From assembly GCF_006494365.1 (NCBI RefSeq), contig NZ_VHIP01000004.1:310001-374000 (forward strand): a stretch of DNA of 64,000 nucleotides, in the 5' to 3' direction. A model generated the notes under the pieces. It was not told where the DNA came from and ran no database searches. It saw nothing but the letters and a program-made list of their open reading frames with translations. Shown piece by piece: positions 1 through 9,614 of this stretch; positions within the stretch are counted from its first letter, which is position 1; every line of letters starts with the position of its first letter. Made by a program: the position numbers and the translations under genes. Origin of the DNA: Aestuariibacter sp. GS-14. GTDB taxonomy: Bacteria > Pseudomonadota > Gammaproteobacteria > Enterobacterales > Alteromonadaceae.

Positions 1-2
1 CT

Positions 3-2384
3 CCACCACCGGTATCAGCTAAACCTGCTGCGCCAGTGAAATCACCAACTACGCCGGCAAAGCCTGCTAAGCAAGTGCCCAAGAAGGTAAGCACGTTCGA
101 CTTTGAAGCCTGGCTAAGAGGAAATGGCATTTTTTGGTTGGGCGCAGCCGTGCTGGCTATTGGCGGAATCTTTTTGGCTAAGTACTCTATTGAAGCCGGC
201 TTGTTGCCGCCATCGGTCAGGGTAATTCTGGGGGCATTGTTTGGCTGCGCTCTCGTGGCCGCTGCAGAGCTGGCCAATCACTTCAAAGCACGCCTTCGTA
301 TTAACACGCCTTATATTTCCGCAGCGCTGGCCAGCGGCGGCGTGATCACCTGTTTTGCGATGGCACTGGTGGCGTTTGATTTTTATCAGTTTATTTCGGC
401 CAATGTGGCGTTTGGTGTGTTAGCCATTATTTCGTTGGCATCAACCTATTTAGCACTGCGATTTGGGCCGGTGCTGGCAGGCATTGGGATCATTGGTTCT
501 TATGCGGTTCCCGCACTGGTTTCAACCGGCTCCAATAATGTATTTGCCTTGTTGTTGTATGTGGCATTTGTGTCGCTTTCTGCGGTTTGGGTAGCTGAAT
601 ATGTTAAACAGCGCTGGGTGTGGTGGCAGGGTTTTGCGGGGCACTTTATCTGGTTTGCTATTGCAACGGTGATGGCCTCCACCAGCGACGTGTGGATCCT
701 GTTTGTATTCACCTTGGTTTCGCTTTATTTGTTTGTATTGTCTGGTGTATTAGGCTGGGCATTAACAGGCACCATGACAGCGGCGCTATCAGTAAAAACC
801 CTGTTGATGCCCAGAAAGGAACAAACGGGTGTCGTGTTGTCACTCTGGTTGCTTTACGTATTTATTATGCTGAGTAACCCCAATGATGTGCTGGGGTGGA
901 TAAACTTGCTGTTGGCAGGTGTTATGCTGGTAGCGGCTTTCCGACACAGTGCTATGGATACCTGGCCGTTCTTTATGCTCTTATTCGCGCTGCTTTCCTA
1001 TGAAAATATGCACGATCTGACTTCTTTCGAGGATGGTTTATTCCCCTTTAACGGGCGTTATTTATTCGCGCAGTTGGTTACCTTATCTGGCATTGCCTTT
1101 AGTGTGTTCATGTTGGTGCGCTTTGCCGATCGCCCAGCTTATTTGCTCCTGTTAGTACTCACGCCGGTAAGCATGTTGGGAGTAAGCTATGTTACCGCCC
1201 CCGTTGAAGCTGAAACCTATTTATACCCGCTTTGGGCGTTGTATATGGCACTCATTGGAGCAGGCGCATCGATTGCAGCGGCGAAATCCCGCGTACCTAT
1301 CCGCCAGGTTACCTATCTGATTCTGGCCAACTCTATGCTGGCACTGTGCTTTACCATGTTGCTGTCAGCCAGCACGTTAACATTGGCTATTACCGTGCAG
1401 GTAGCGTCAATGAGTTATCTGAGCTGGAAATTCAAAGTGAGGATCCCGGACTGGTTGTACAAAGCCGCCTTGTTGGTGGTGATTTGCCGGTTAACCCTGT
1501 CTCCCTGGATAGCACACTACAAACACGAAACCATTCTGGGTATTCACTGGACGCTGGTTGTGTATCCAATGGCTCTGGCCCTTGTTGGTTTTGCGATCAA
1601 ATACAACCCATCCACGCCGATGCGCGCATGGCTACAAGGCGTTATGCTACATATTGTGGCGTTGCTGGTGACCACCGAAACCAGCTATCTGTTAACCGGC
1701 GATTACCCGGATTTTGTAAATCTGAGCTACACAGAATCGATATTGCTTTCGCTGAACTGGCTGGTGCTCTCTGCCGTATATTTCTGGCGAAGCCACTTGT
1801 CTGGCTCGCTAAGCGGGTTGTATCAAAAAGCGGGGCTTGCCCTGATGGCCCTGGCCACCTTGCTTCAGATGGATATCTCCCTGCTGCATTCGCCTTTTAT
1901 CACACAGCAATTTATAGGTGAAGGCTGGGTAAACTGGCTGTGGTTACAGTGGCTAATGCCCGCTGTCGCGCTGGCTATTGTGATGAAGTTTCAGTTGCTC
2001 CCAAAACATTACAGCAACGCCATACTGAGCGTGATTGCCGTGCTTGGCTTCCTGTTTATCAATGGTGAAATACGAGCACTGTTTAACCTTGGCTACCTGC
2101 GCCTTGGACCACCTATGCAGCAAGCCGAGCTATATACCTATTCAGTAGTGTGGCTGGCGATCTCTACCCTTACCATTTACCTGGCCCAGCTTCGTGAAAA
2201 CAGTACGCTTGTCAAAGCAGGGTTTATTGGGCTGGCGGTAGTGTTGCTAAAAGCGTTTGTAGTAGATATGGCCCATCTTGAAGGGCTGTTTCGTGCGTTG
2301 TCGTTTATTGGCCTGGGGTTGTGCTTAGTCGGGATTGGCTGGCTGTTCCAGAAGATGCAGAAAAACGAACCTGAGCCTGTTTAG
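3..2384 (+). CDS. DUF2339 polytopic membrane protein (5' end outside window)
   Basis: The frame is open to the left edge of the window, so the N-terminus is missing; the GTG at 36 is only an internal valine codon in a proline/alanine/lysine-rich linker. DUF2339 proteins normally begin with a short coiled-coil part, then a Pro-rich linker, then a very long run of membrane helices; here the linker leads straight into FDFEAWLRGNGIFWLGAAVL, the usual entry to the membrane part. More than twenty hydrophobic segments follow to the C-terminus. The family has no established function. It ends 35 bp from the convergent acetyltransferase gene. The family assignment rests on the helix-rich architecture and the entry motif; the function is unknown. 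Confidence 0.8.
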   Translation, partial: PPPVSAKPAAPVKSPTTPAKPAKQVPKKVSTFDFEAWLRGNGIFWLGAAVLAIGGIFLAKYSIEAGLLPPSVRVILGALFGCALVAAAELANHFKARLRINTPYISAALASGGVITCFAMALVAFDFYQFISANVAFGVLAIISLASTYLALRFGPVLAGIGIIGSYAVPALVSTGSNNVFALLLYVAFVSLSAVWVAEYVKQRWVWWQGFAGHFIWFAIATVMASTSDVWILFVFTLVSLYLFVLSGVLGWALTGTMTAALSVKTLLMPRKEQTGVVLSLWLLYVFIMLSNPNDVLGWINLLLAGVMLVAAFRHSAMDTWPFFMLLFALLSYENMHDLTSFEDGLFPFNGRYLFAQLVTLSGIAFSVFMLVRFADRPAYLLLLVLTPVSMLGVSYVTAPVEAETYLYPLWALYMALIGAGASIAAAKSRVPIRQVTYLILANSMLALCFTMLLSASTLTLAITVQVASMSYLSWKFKVRIPDWLYKAALLVVICRLTLSPWIAHYKHETILGIHWTLVVYPMALALVGFAIKYNPSTPMRAWLQGVMLHIVALLVTTETSYLLTGDYPDFVNLSYTESILLSLNWLVLSAVYFWRSHLSGSLSGLYQKAGLALMALATLLQMDISLLHSPFITQQFIGEGWVNWLWLQWLMPAVALAIVMKFQLLPKHYSNAILSVIAVLGFLFINGEIRALFNLGYLRLGPPMQQAELYTYSVVWLAISTLTIYLAQLRENSTLVKAGFIGLAVVLLKAFVVDMAHLEGLFRALSFIGLGLCLVGIGWLFQKMQKNEPEPV

Positions 2385-2419
2385 CCTCTTTTGAAAATCC
2401 GTTTTTTGGGATGCAGGCT

Positions 2420-2896
2420 TCAGGCTTTTGACAGCAACATATCCACGTGAGGAATACCGTCTTCCAGGTAGTCCTCTGACTGGCGCGTGAAACCAAAGCT
2501 GTTATAAAAGGCTTCAAGATACACCTGCGCACCAATCTGAATATCTTCACCCGGCCAGGCTTGCTCGCAACCCTTCAGCGCTTCGGCAACCAGGGCATGG
2601 CCCAGCTTCTTACCTCTGGCAGACTCAGCAACGGCTACCCGACCAATGCTAACCTGCGGATAACTCACCCCTGGCGGCAGCAAGCGTGCATAGGCCACCA
2701 GCTCTGGCTCAGAATGAGCATCACCCAATCGCTGATAACCCAGCAAATGATACACATGCTGCTTGGTATCTTTGTCGTCCAGTTCCGGATACGGGCAGTT
2801 TTGCTCAACCACAAACACATTGGTGCGCAGCTTTAACAAAGCATACAGCTGATGGGTAGTAAGCGATGAAAACGGCAGTAACGTCCAGGTGATCAT
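2420..2896 (-). CDS. elaA: GNAT-family N-acetyltransferase, ElaA type
   Basis: This 158-residue protein has the ElaA pattern: an N-terminal segment LYALLKLRTNVFVVEQNCPY followed by a Y-x-E-LD-x-KD region, then the acetyl-CoA binding part with IGRVAVAESARGKKLGHALV (about residues 95-115), matching GNAT motif A (R/Q-x-x-G-x-A). ElaA-like proteins are cytoplasmic single-domain acetyltransferases whose physiological substrate is not established. The ATG at 2896 gives the usual family length (about 150 residues). The gene is convergent with the DUF2339 gene and sits alone, with no sign that it belongs to the halogenase operon upstream. Confidence 0.85.
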   Translation of the reverse strand: MITWTLLPFSSLTTHQLYALLKLRTNVFVVEQNCPYPELDDKDTKQHVYHLLGYQRLGDAHSEPELVAYARLLPPGVSYPQVSIGRVAVAESARGKKLGHALVAEALKGCEQAWPGEDIQIGAQVYLEAFYNSFGFTRQSEDYLEDGIPHVDMLLSKA

Positions 2897-2974
2897 GGTG
2901 TATCCGATAAAGGTAAAACAGAAACGCCGATTAAAACAAACTTACCGGCCTTCAGGCAATCACTGCGTAAACAA

Positions 2975-4471
2975 TCACACGCCCAAATACTGTTTTAAGA
3001 AATCGCCGTGAGCAGGTAGCGCTTGCACCTGCTGAGATACATGCTGATGCAGGCCGTTCATAAAGCGGGTTAGCTCTTCAATACTCATTTCGTCGGCCAC
3101 CCGGTGATACTGCGCAGGCACTAATCCTTGCCCCAACATCACCTGCGTCCAGGAATCGACCCGGAAAATATCCCCATCGTCCAAGAACACCCGGCCGGTT
3201 TCTTTAAACAAATTGATTTTGTGGGTCAGAGAGTCGGGGATCGCCATGCGCTGGCAGTGTTGCCAGAATAGCGAGTCATCCCGATGAGTGACTTTGTAGT
3301 GCATAACAATGAAATCGAGGATCGCAGCCATTTCACTGTTGTACTTGTTGTTGTATTCGTCGATAGCACTTTGGGTTACCCCATCGAACGGAAACAAACG
3401 CAGCAGACGAATAATACCGGTCATGATCAGGTGAATGCTGGTGGACTCCAGTGGTTCAATAAAGCCACTGGCTAAACCCAGTGCCACGCAGTTTTTATTC
3501 CAGCCAAGGCGACGTTTGCCCGGGGTAAATTGGATCACTCGGGGTTCGTTAATTGGGTTGCCGGTTACCTGATCCGTCAGGGTTTGCTTAGCCTGATCAT
3601 CACTCATGTAGCGACTACAATACACCAGCCCATTGCCTACGCGGTTTTGTAGTGGAATTTGCCAGCGCCAACCAGCTTCATGGGCAACGGAACGGGTAAA
3701 GGGGGCGGGTGCTTCAACGCTTTCAGTTTGCATGGCAACCGCGCGATCGCAAGGTAACCAGTGCGACCAGTTTTCATAGCCGGTATGCAGTGCCTGTTCA
3801 ATTAACAAGCCCTTAAAACCGGTGCAGTCGATAAACAGGTCGCCGGCCAGAGTGCGGCCGTCTTTTAGGGTTAACGATTCAATGTCTCCTGACGTGACAT
3901 GCATATTCACAGTATCGATGTCGCCCTCTACGTGGGTAACACCGAGCTTTTCAGCAAATTGCCGCAGGAATTTGCCGTAGGCCACCGCATCGAAATGATA
4001 CGCAAAGTTAATCGGCATTCTGTCGCTCATGCCAAACTTGTATTGCTGCGCGGCTTTTAGTTCAAAGCAGTAATCACCGAACGCTGAGCCCAGGCCTTCC
4101 TGCTGTGCCCGCATCCAGAAATGGTGAAATTCACCTGCCCAGCATTCGCGGCCAGTTACACCAAAGGAGTGGATATAGGCATGATCAGGTTCGCGCCAGT
4201 TGGCAAACTCAATACCCAGTTTGAAGGTGGCATTGGTAGCGCGCATAAAGGCTTTTTCGTCTATGCCCAGCAGTTTGTGGAAAGTGCGAATAGGCGGAAT
4301 CGTTGCTTCCCCCACACCAACAATACCGATGTCTTTCGACTCCACCAGGGTAACATTCACAGACTTGCCAATTAATCGAGACAGGGCAGCGGCGGCCATC
4401 CAGCCTGCCGTTCCACCACCGGCTATGATCACCTTGTTCACTTTATTGGCGGATATATCAGGCTTGTTCAT
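2975..4471 (-). CDS. Flavin-dependent tryptophan halogenase family protein (downstream copy)
   Basis: The 498-residue protein has the FAD-binding GGGTAGW motif at about residues 18-24, the GVGEATIP stretch at 52-59, a lysine at position 84 (FKLGIEF) matching the catalytic Lys of PrnA/RebH, the halogenase signature GWRWQIP at 267-273, and E342-S343 in PLEST matching the catalytic Glu/Ser pair. All key residues of a working halogenase are therefore present. Characterised relatives use FADH2, O2 and halide to make hypohalous acid that halogenates an aromatic ring; members found beside TonB-dependent receptors generally have unknown natural substrates. The start ATG overlaps the stop of the upstream paralogue (ATGA), so the two are probably translationally coupled. 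No flavin reductase gene is visible nearby. Confidence 0.88.
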   Translation of the reverse strand: MNKPDISANKVNKVIIAGGGTAGWMAAAALSRLIGKSVNVTLVESKDIGIVGVGEATIPPIRTFHKLLGIDEKAFMRATNATFKLGIEFANWREPDHAYIHSFGVTGRECWAGEFHHFWMRAQQEGLGSAFGDYCFELKAAQQYKFGMSDRMPINFAYHFDAVAYGKFLRQFAEKLGVTHVEGDIDTVNMHVTSGDIESLTLKDGRTLAGDLFIDCTGFKGLLIEQALHTGYENWSHWLPCDRAVAMQTESVEAPAPFTRSVAHEAGWRWQIPLQNRVGNGLVYCSRYMSDDQAKQTLTDQVTGNPINEPRVIQFTPGKRRLGWNKNCVALGLASGFIEPLESTSIHLIMTGIIRLLRLFPFDGVTQSAIDEYNNKYNSEMAAILDFIVMHYKVTHRDDSLFWQHCQRMAIPDSLTHKINLFKETGRVFLDDGDIFRVDSWTQVMLGQGLVPAQYHRVADEMSIEELTRFMNGLHQHVSQQVQALPAHGDFLKQYLGV

Positions 4472-6045
4472 AACGGTGCTCCGGATAAGTGTTGATAGCG
4501 TTCGCGGATGGCGTTGAGTAACGCCCGGTTATCGGGTAATCCCTGGCTAAATTGCAGCAGCGTAGCTTGTAATTTTTGAGAAATCGCATCGGCGCGTTTT
4601 AGCATATCGCTGGCATCGGCTAGCGTGGGTGATTGGGTTTTAAAACCCATGCCGTATAACACAAACTGGTAGCTGGCAGAGGGAAATATTTCTTCGTTTT
4701 GCACTACGTCGTAGCGTGACGGCGGCTGATATTGCCACAGCGATAATAAGGTTTTCAGTGAGTCAGGCCAGGTTGCCGGATCGCGATGGGCATTCCAGTA
4801 GGCATCGTTGATGCGCTGATTAATGGCATAGTGAAGTTTTACAAAGTCGATGACTCGCGCCCAACGGTAAGCAAAGCGTTCGTTATAGCGGGCCGCGAGA
4901 ATACGCATGTGATCGCGATTTTGTGGGAATTGCTCGCACAACATACGCACTCCCAGTTCCACCATGGCAACGGCCGACGCTTCGAGCGGTTCAATAAAGC
5001 CGCTGGCCATTCCCAGCGAGAGGCAATTGTGAGTCCAGAACTCAGTGCGATAGCCGGGTGAAAAATGCAGCTGTCTGCACGTTGCCTGCTCCACCACATC
5101 ATGCGGTAATCGCTTGGTGAGATACCGCTTTAAAGACTGCTCAATATCGTCTGCAGACGCAAAGTCACTGCTGTATACCATGCCCACACCACGACGGTGT
5201 TGCAAGCCAATATCCCAGCTCCAACCCTGTGGGTGCGCAGTGGCAAGAGTAGTGGAGGCAATGGTATTATCCTGCTCATGGTAGGGCACCTGTACAGCCA
5301 TAGCCGAATCGTTCAGTAAAATGTCTTTTACCGAGTGCCACGGCACATTGTAATGCTTGCCTGCCAGTAATGCCGACTGCCCGCTACAGTCAATAAACAA
5401 CTCCCCCTCAAGAGTTTGCCCGCACTGGGTAGTTACCGCCTTTATATCGCCATTTTGGTGGCTGACTACCTGTTCGATGTGCGCTTTTACATGGCGTACA
5501 CCTAACTGGTTAACGCAATGATCTGACACCATTTCGGCCAGCCTGGTGGCGTCGAAGTGATATCCATAGTTTAGTACATAGGCATAGTCGGGCGTGGCTA
5601 ACTGCTTGGGCGCTTTGTGCTGTTCGCACAGCTCAGGTTGTACACTGAAAGCGCGATCGTATGGCTTATTACTGTGAAGCGCTTGCCAGCAAGCGTGCAC
5701 ATCAATTTCGGTGTAACCTGCCGGATTGGTGAAGGGATGATGATAACGGTCGTGCTCACTGCCATCGCGCCAGCCAACAAAAGTAGAGCCTTGTTTGAAC
5801 GACGCCTGGCAATGGGTGATGAATGCCGATTCCGACAAGCCAATTTCACGGAGTGTGTCGCGAAGTGAAGGCCAGGAGCCTTCTCCTACGCCAATGGTAC
5901 TCACGTCCGGCGACTCGATCAGGGTGATCTCAATGCCCCGTTGACGCTCGCCCTGTTTACCGAGTTTGGCTGCCAGCATACCGGCGCACAGCCAGCCCGC
6001 GGTGCCACCACCCACAATCACAACCTGTTGAATAGGTGCATTCAC
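4468..6045 (-). CDS. Flavin-dependent tryptophan halogenase family protein (upstream, divergent copy)
   Basis: This 525-residue paralogue keeps the dinucleotide motif VGGGTAGWLCAG (about 11-22), the GVGEG loop (52-56) and the lysine at 84 (ASFKQG). However, the WxWxIP signature reads GWSWDIG (274-280), with glycine in place of proline, and the PLES pair reads PLEAS (E355, A356). The Glu is kept but the neighbouring Ser is Ala. It may therefore halogenate with altered chemistry or act as a flavoprotein partner of the downstream copy. It lies about 110 bp downstream of the TonB-dependent receptor gene and overlaps the second halogenase by 4 bp, so all three are probably one leftward transcript. 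Confidence 0.85.
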   Translation of the reverse strand: MNAPIQQVVIVGGGTAGWLCAGMLAAKLGKQGERQRGIEITLIESPDVSTIGVGEGSWPSLRDTLREIGLSESAFITHCQASFKQGSTFVGWRDGSEHDRYHHPFTNPAGYTEIDVHACWQALHSNKPYDRAFSVQPELCEQHKAPKQLATPDYAYVLNYGYHFDATRLAEMVSDHCVNQLGVRHVKAHIEQVVSHQNGDIKAVTTQCGQTLEGELFIDCSGQSALLAGKHYNVPWHSVKDILLNDSAMAVQVPYHEQDNTIASTTLATAHPQGWSWDIGLQHRRGVGMVYSSDFASADDIEQSLKRYLTKRLPHDVVEQATCRQLHFSPGYRTEFWTHNCLSLGMASGFIEPLEASAVAMVELGVRMLCEQFPQNRDHMRILAARYNERFAYRWARVIDFVKLHYAINQRINDAYWNAHRDPATWPDSLKTLLSLWQYQPPSRYDVVQNEEIFPSASYQFVLYGMGFKTQSPTLADASDMLKRADAISQKLQATLLQFSQGLPDNRALLNAIRERYQHLSGAPL

Positions 6046-6158
6046 TGCTGCATCCCCTTCACGTAAATTCTGTATAAACGTGACCTACTTTAACGCAAAA
6101 ATGACGCAGGGGGGTCACTTCCCTGCGTCATTCCACTTATTGCTATGAGTAAAGGTGT

Positions 6159-9158
6159 TTAGAACTTGTAGCGTACGCCAACGGCATAACGCGCACCCAG
6201 TTCATCCAGTCTCCATAGCATGGCACTCGTTCTGCCATGACGGCGGGCATTTTCTTCAGTAATGTTGATCCCTTCCAGTGACACGGTCAGATCTTCGCTG
6301 AAGTCATAAGACACGCTGAAGTCGATTTGTGAATACGCTTCGGTGTAACCCGGCTCGTTCACATACTGCGATGTGGTATCCAGGAACTTATCACGCCAGT
6401 TGTAAGCGATACGTGCCTGAATGCCTTCTTTTTCGTACATCAGGATCAGGTTAGCGGTATCACTCAAACCAACCAGTGCAAACTGAGTTACCGACGGATC
6501 AGCGTTGTTGTCGAAGCCGATATCACCTGTAACGGTGGTGTAGTTACCCATCACACCAAAGCCACTCTCGCCAAAGAAGTGCTGTGCCGCCAACTCGAAA
6601 CCATAGATGTTGGCCGCGCGGTTGTTCACTGGCTTAGAGTTAATGAAGGTCATTAACGGATCATCTGCATTTGGCAGCACATCGTAAGCGGCTTCAAACT
6701 GCTCGTCGGTCATCGACGTGTAGTCCACACCGTTTTCCATGGCGGCAACCATGTTGAACAACGTGGTATCGCTTAATGGAATGCCTAAGCGCTCCAGTTC
6801 AGCGGCAGCAGCCTGGGCACGTGGGCCGGCAGTCGCGTCGCGCAGACCAAAGATGTTCTCTTCAACCTGTTCGTTACCAATAAAGTTCTTCACGCGCTTG
6901 TCGTAGAAACCTACTGACACATAGCTGGTTTCGTCGAAGTAGTACTCGAAGGACAGATCCAGGTTGTCAGATTCCAGTGGTACCAGCGCCGGGTTACCAG
7001 AGCTTGCTGTAGCCGTTGCACCGCCAGTTAACAGCGTAGGGCCGCTCGGTGGAGATACCGTCGATGCAGCACTCAGGTTGTTATACGTTGGGCGAGCAAT
7101 GGTTTTGCTGTAAGAGAAACGCGCAATCATGTTTTCTGCCACTTCGATGTCGAAGTCTAACGCAGGTAAAATGTGATCGTAGCTGGAATCTACGCTTACG
7201 TCTTCCATGTCGCTACCAAAGCGCACGTTAAAGTCGTTGTTGCCTTCCCAGGCAATACCACTTGGCAGACTGATGTTCGCAATAGAGGTCACATCGGTAT
7301 TTTCGTAACGTACACCGGTTAACAGGTTATACGGCATGCCTTTTAACTCGCCGTCCAAATCAATTTCGAAGTACACCGCAGTGATGTCTTCTTTGATGGT
7401 ACGGTTAGTCGCAAACGGGTTGTCTGCAACTAAGTTAAAGCCGTATTCAGAAGCAGCAAAGGCACCCAGTTCGGCTACACTGCCGGTAAAGCCCTGAGAG
7501 AAAATACCAGAGGTATTAAAATCGCTGAACTCTTTTGCCAAATCCAATGGGGTAAGGATACCGGCTGGCAATTCACCTGGGTTTTCGATACCCCAGTTAC
7601 CCATAGTGTGACGGGTCAGTGATTGCAGCGACGTACTTTCCATTGAACGTGATTCGATACCAAAATGTACGCTGCCAGAATCTAATGCGTAAGCACCGTC
7701 GATACGCGCTTGCGTGATTTCGGTGTCTTGCAGTGAATAGTTCATATCCAGAATTGACGTACCCACATCAGCCTGGTCCAACACACCGTTTGGATTCAGG
7801 TTGCCACGTGATACATCGTCGTAATCCACCAGCATGATGGGGAAGTCACCGCTGAAGTCAGCGCCTTGTCCGCGCACAACGTTTGCACCCAGGCCAAGGT
7901 TGGTCCATGTGCCGTAAGGTGCGTCAGGACGGCCTTCTGCAGATGAGTTGTGGAAGTCAAATTCCAGTGTTAAGTCGTCGTTAACAAAGTATTCGATGTT
8001 CAGACCGATAGACTTGTTCTCGTTTACCTGATTCAGTTCCTGCATAGCAAGACCTAAGTCACGAGGCAGTAAGTCGCGACGTTCCTGTGTAATGTGAATA
8101 GGTGTTTTTACCGTTTCGTCATCGAACGTTAGTTCGGTGAAGTAACGGTCATCCATCCAAATTGACTGTTCAGCGCGAGCTTCAAACAGGTCTTGTTTTG
8201 AATAGGTATAATCCAGTGTAGCAACCATGTTGTCGTTTGGCGCGTATTGGAAAGTCAACTGAGCGTTGGTTCTTTCACGCTCGCGATCAGCCATGAAATA
8301 ACGCAAGTCAGATGGGATCGCAAACAATTGACCCATTGCTGGCGCGTTGTTTAATACAACTGCATCACCACTGGCCGGGTTAGATGGATCAGGTGATTGA
8401 GGAATTGAGCCATCAAACGGATTAACACGCCACTGGTTTACAAACGCACCCTGAGACGCGCTGTCACGTTGTTGGAATGATCCAGAGAAAGTGAAACCAA
8501 ATTTTTCGTCGTCGCTGACGAAGTTGATCATACCTGATACTTCAGGTGTTACATCATCGCCAACGCGGTTGGTAGTGTCGGCCAGGGCTTTCGCGCCCAC
8601 ACTGGCTGTAAAACCCGTTTCCGGCGCGTCGAACGGACGTGCAGTGCGAATGTTAATTGACGCACCAATACCACCGGTTGCAATGCTTGCACGGCCGGTT
8701 TTATACACTTCCACCGCGCGAACACTTTCTGACGCCAGGTCAGAGAAATCAAATGCACGAGAGTTAGGTGCACCACCGCCACCTGGCAACGCAGAGCCAG
8801 GCATGGTTCTGCCGTTAAGCGTTACCATGTTAAAGTCAGGACCGAAACCACGCGCGGTCACCTGGTTACCTTCACCGTTGTTACGGCTAATTGAAATACC
8901 TGTAATACGTTGCAGTGATTCTGCCAGGTTGGTGTCTGGGAACTTACCGATATCAACCGCAGAGATAGCATCGACTACCCCGGATGAGTCGCGCTTGATG
9001 CCCATTGACTCCTGAACACTACCGCGAATACCGGTTACCTGAATAACTTCTACGTCATCCTTTGCTTCCTGAGCGTGTACCGGAAACAGTAAACCTGATC
9101 CCAGTATTAACGACAGACTGGTCGCAATTTTGGTTTTCTTAACAATTGTGTGTGTCAC
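6159..9158 (-). CDS. TonB-dependent receptor, Xanthomonas/Caulobacter type
   Basis: Outer-membrane active transporter of about 999 residues. I place the start at the GTG at 9158: it follows a purine-rich ribosome-binding stretch (AAGAGAGAAAG) and gives a clean signal peptide VTHTIVKKTKI...FPVHAQ. A longer frame starting at 9227 would place a regulatory palindrome inside the gene. After cleavage come a TonB-box-like VEVIQVTG, the plug domain (KFPDTNLAESLQRITGISI, then RGFGPDFNMVTLNGR) and a 22-strand-type barrel ending in an aromatic residue (VRYKF). Receptors of this subfamily usually import plant or algal oligosaccharides or glycosides. It heads the halogenase operon and faces the GH1/GPH/LacI unit, sharing its operator sequence. 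Confidence 0.92.
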   Translation of the reverse strand: MTHTIVKKTKIATSLSLILGSGLLFPVHAQEAKDDVEVIQVTGIRGSVQESMGIKRDSSGVVDAISAVDIGKFPDTNLAESLQRITGISISRNNGEGNQVTARGFGPDFNMVTLNGRTMPGSALPGGGGAPNSRAFDFSDLASESVRAVEVYKTGRASIATGGIGASINIRTARPFDAPETGFTASVGAKALADTTNRVGDDVTPEVSGMINFVSDDEKFGFTFSGSFQQRDSASQGAFVNQWRVNPFDGSIPQSPDPSNPASGDAVVLNNAPAMGQLFAIPSDLRYFMADRERERTNAQLTFQYAPNDNMVATLDYTYSKQDLFEARAEQSIWMDDRYFTELTFDDETVKTPIHITQERRDLLPRDLGLAMQELNQVNENKSIGLNIEYFVNDDLTLEFDFHNSSAEGRPDAPYGTWTNLGLGANVVRGQGADFSGDFPIMLVDYDDVSRGNLNPNGVLDQADVGTSILDMNYSLQDTEITQARIDGAYALDSGSVHFGIESRSMESTSLQSLTRHTMGNWGIENPGELPAGILTPLDLAKEFSDFNTSGIFSQGFTGSVAELGAFAASEYGFNLVADNPFATNRTIKEDITAVYFEIDLDGELKGMPYNLLTGVRYENTDVTSIANISLPSGIAWEGNNDFNVRFGSDMEDVSVDSSYDHILPALDFDIEVAENMIARFSYSKTIARPTYNNLSAASTVSPPSGPTLLTGGATATASSGNPALVPLESDNLDLSFEYYFDETSYVSVGFYDKRVKNFIGNEQVEENIFGLRDATAGPRAQAAAAELERLGIPLSDTTLFNMVAAMENGVDYTSMTDEQFEAAYDVLPNADDPLMTFINSKPVNNRAANIYGFELAAQHFFGESGFGVMGNYTTVTGDIGFDNNADPSVTQFALVGLSDTANLILMYEKEGIQARIAYNWRDKFLDTTSQYVNEPGYTEAYSQIDFSVSYDFSEDLTVSLEGINITEENARRHGRTSAMLWRLDELGARYAVGVRYKF

Positions 9159-9201
9159 CGTCTTTCTCTCTTCTTTGTTGTGCTTGAAATTTACGCTTTC
9201 A

Positions 9202-9215
9202 AGAAAGGGCTTTCC
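9202..9215. promoter_or_regulatory. Degenerate LacI-type half-matching operator in TBDR leader
   Basis: The sequence AGAAAGGGCTTTCC resembles the perfect palindrome 45 bp away, with two departures from symmetry. It lies between the perfect operator and the receptor start codon, so it may be an auxiliary site, or just a chance relic. I rank it well below the two perfect copies. Confidence 0.35.
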
Positions 9216-9246
9216 CCAACACATCAAGAGAAGCCCTCACCCATCA

Positions 9247-9260
9247 AGAAAGCGCTTTCT
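9247..9260. promoter_or_regulatory. Probable LacI-family operator upstream of TBDR-halogenase operon
   Basis: Perfect 14-bp palindrome AGAAAGCGCTTTCT, flanked by CA and CA to give a longer near-match with the site at 9464. A centred CG with A/T-rich arms is the usual form of LacI/GalR-family operators. It lies about 90 bp upstream of the receptor start codon, just downstream (in transcription sense) of a weak TATAGC -10-like element, a position suited to repression. Confidence 0.7.
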
Positions 9261-9463
9261 CAAGCTATAAGATCACCAACCAAAGATCAACATATTTTTT
9301 ACATTACCAAAATTTCGTAACGCAATTGATTAACAAAACACATGACAAAAGTAGATTTTTATAGTTCAAATACAGATAAATGGCGGGATTCAGCGTTTAC
9401 CTTGATTGAAAATGATTTTAGTAAATAAATATTTCAGCAATGAATATTTTTACAAGAATTACA

Positions 9464-9477
9464 AGAAAGCGCTTTCT
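9464..9477. promoter_or_regulatory. Probable LacI-family operator upstream of GH1-transporter genes
   Basis: Second exact copy of AGAAAGCGCTTTCT, in the same CAAG...CAA context, about 140 bp upstream of the beta-glucosidase gene. It overlaps the place expected for a -35 element if the TATAAA at 9497-9502 is the -10, which fits repression. The two perfect copies lie 217 bp apart in the divergent intergenic region, so looping between them is possible. Confidence 0.72.
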
Positions 9478-9614
9478 CAAACTATTTTGTTTGTGCTATA
9501 AACCAAACACATTTTACGCTGCCCAAACCATTATCAGTTTTACCGGTGGCATCACTACTAACCGCTTAGGTACACCCCCAACGCTGTATCAGGCTCTTAG
9601 GAACAACCAACATC

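Noticed and set aside
1232-1921. 229-codon frame on the plus strand
   Set aside because: Lies within the DUF2339 gene in another frame; the hydrophobic frame is clearly the coding one.
8491-9015. 174-codon frame on the plus strand
   Set aside because: Fully antisense to the plug-domain part of the receptor gene; no family features and biased composition typical of a shadow frame.
9159-9227. Upstream extension of the TonB-dependent receptor to 9227
   Set aside because: It would add a non-signal-like MMCWGKPFLESVNF segment before a normal signal peptide and would cover the operator-like site; the GTG at 9158 has a purine-rich ribosome-binding site.
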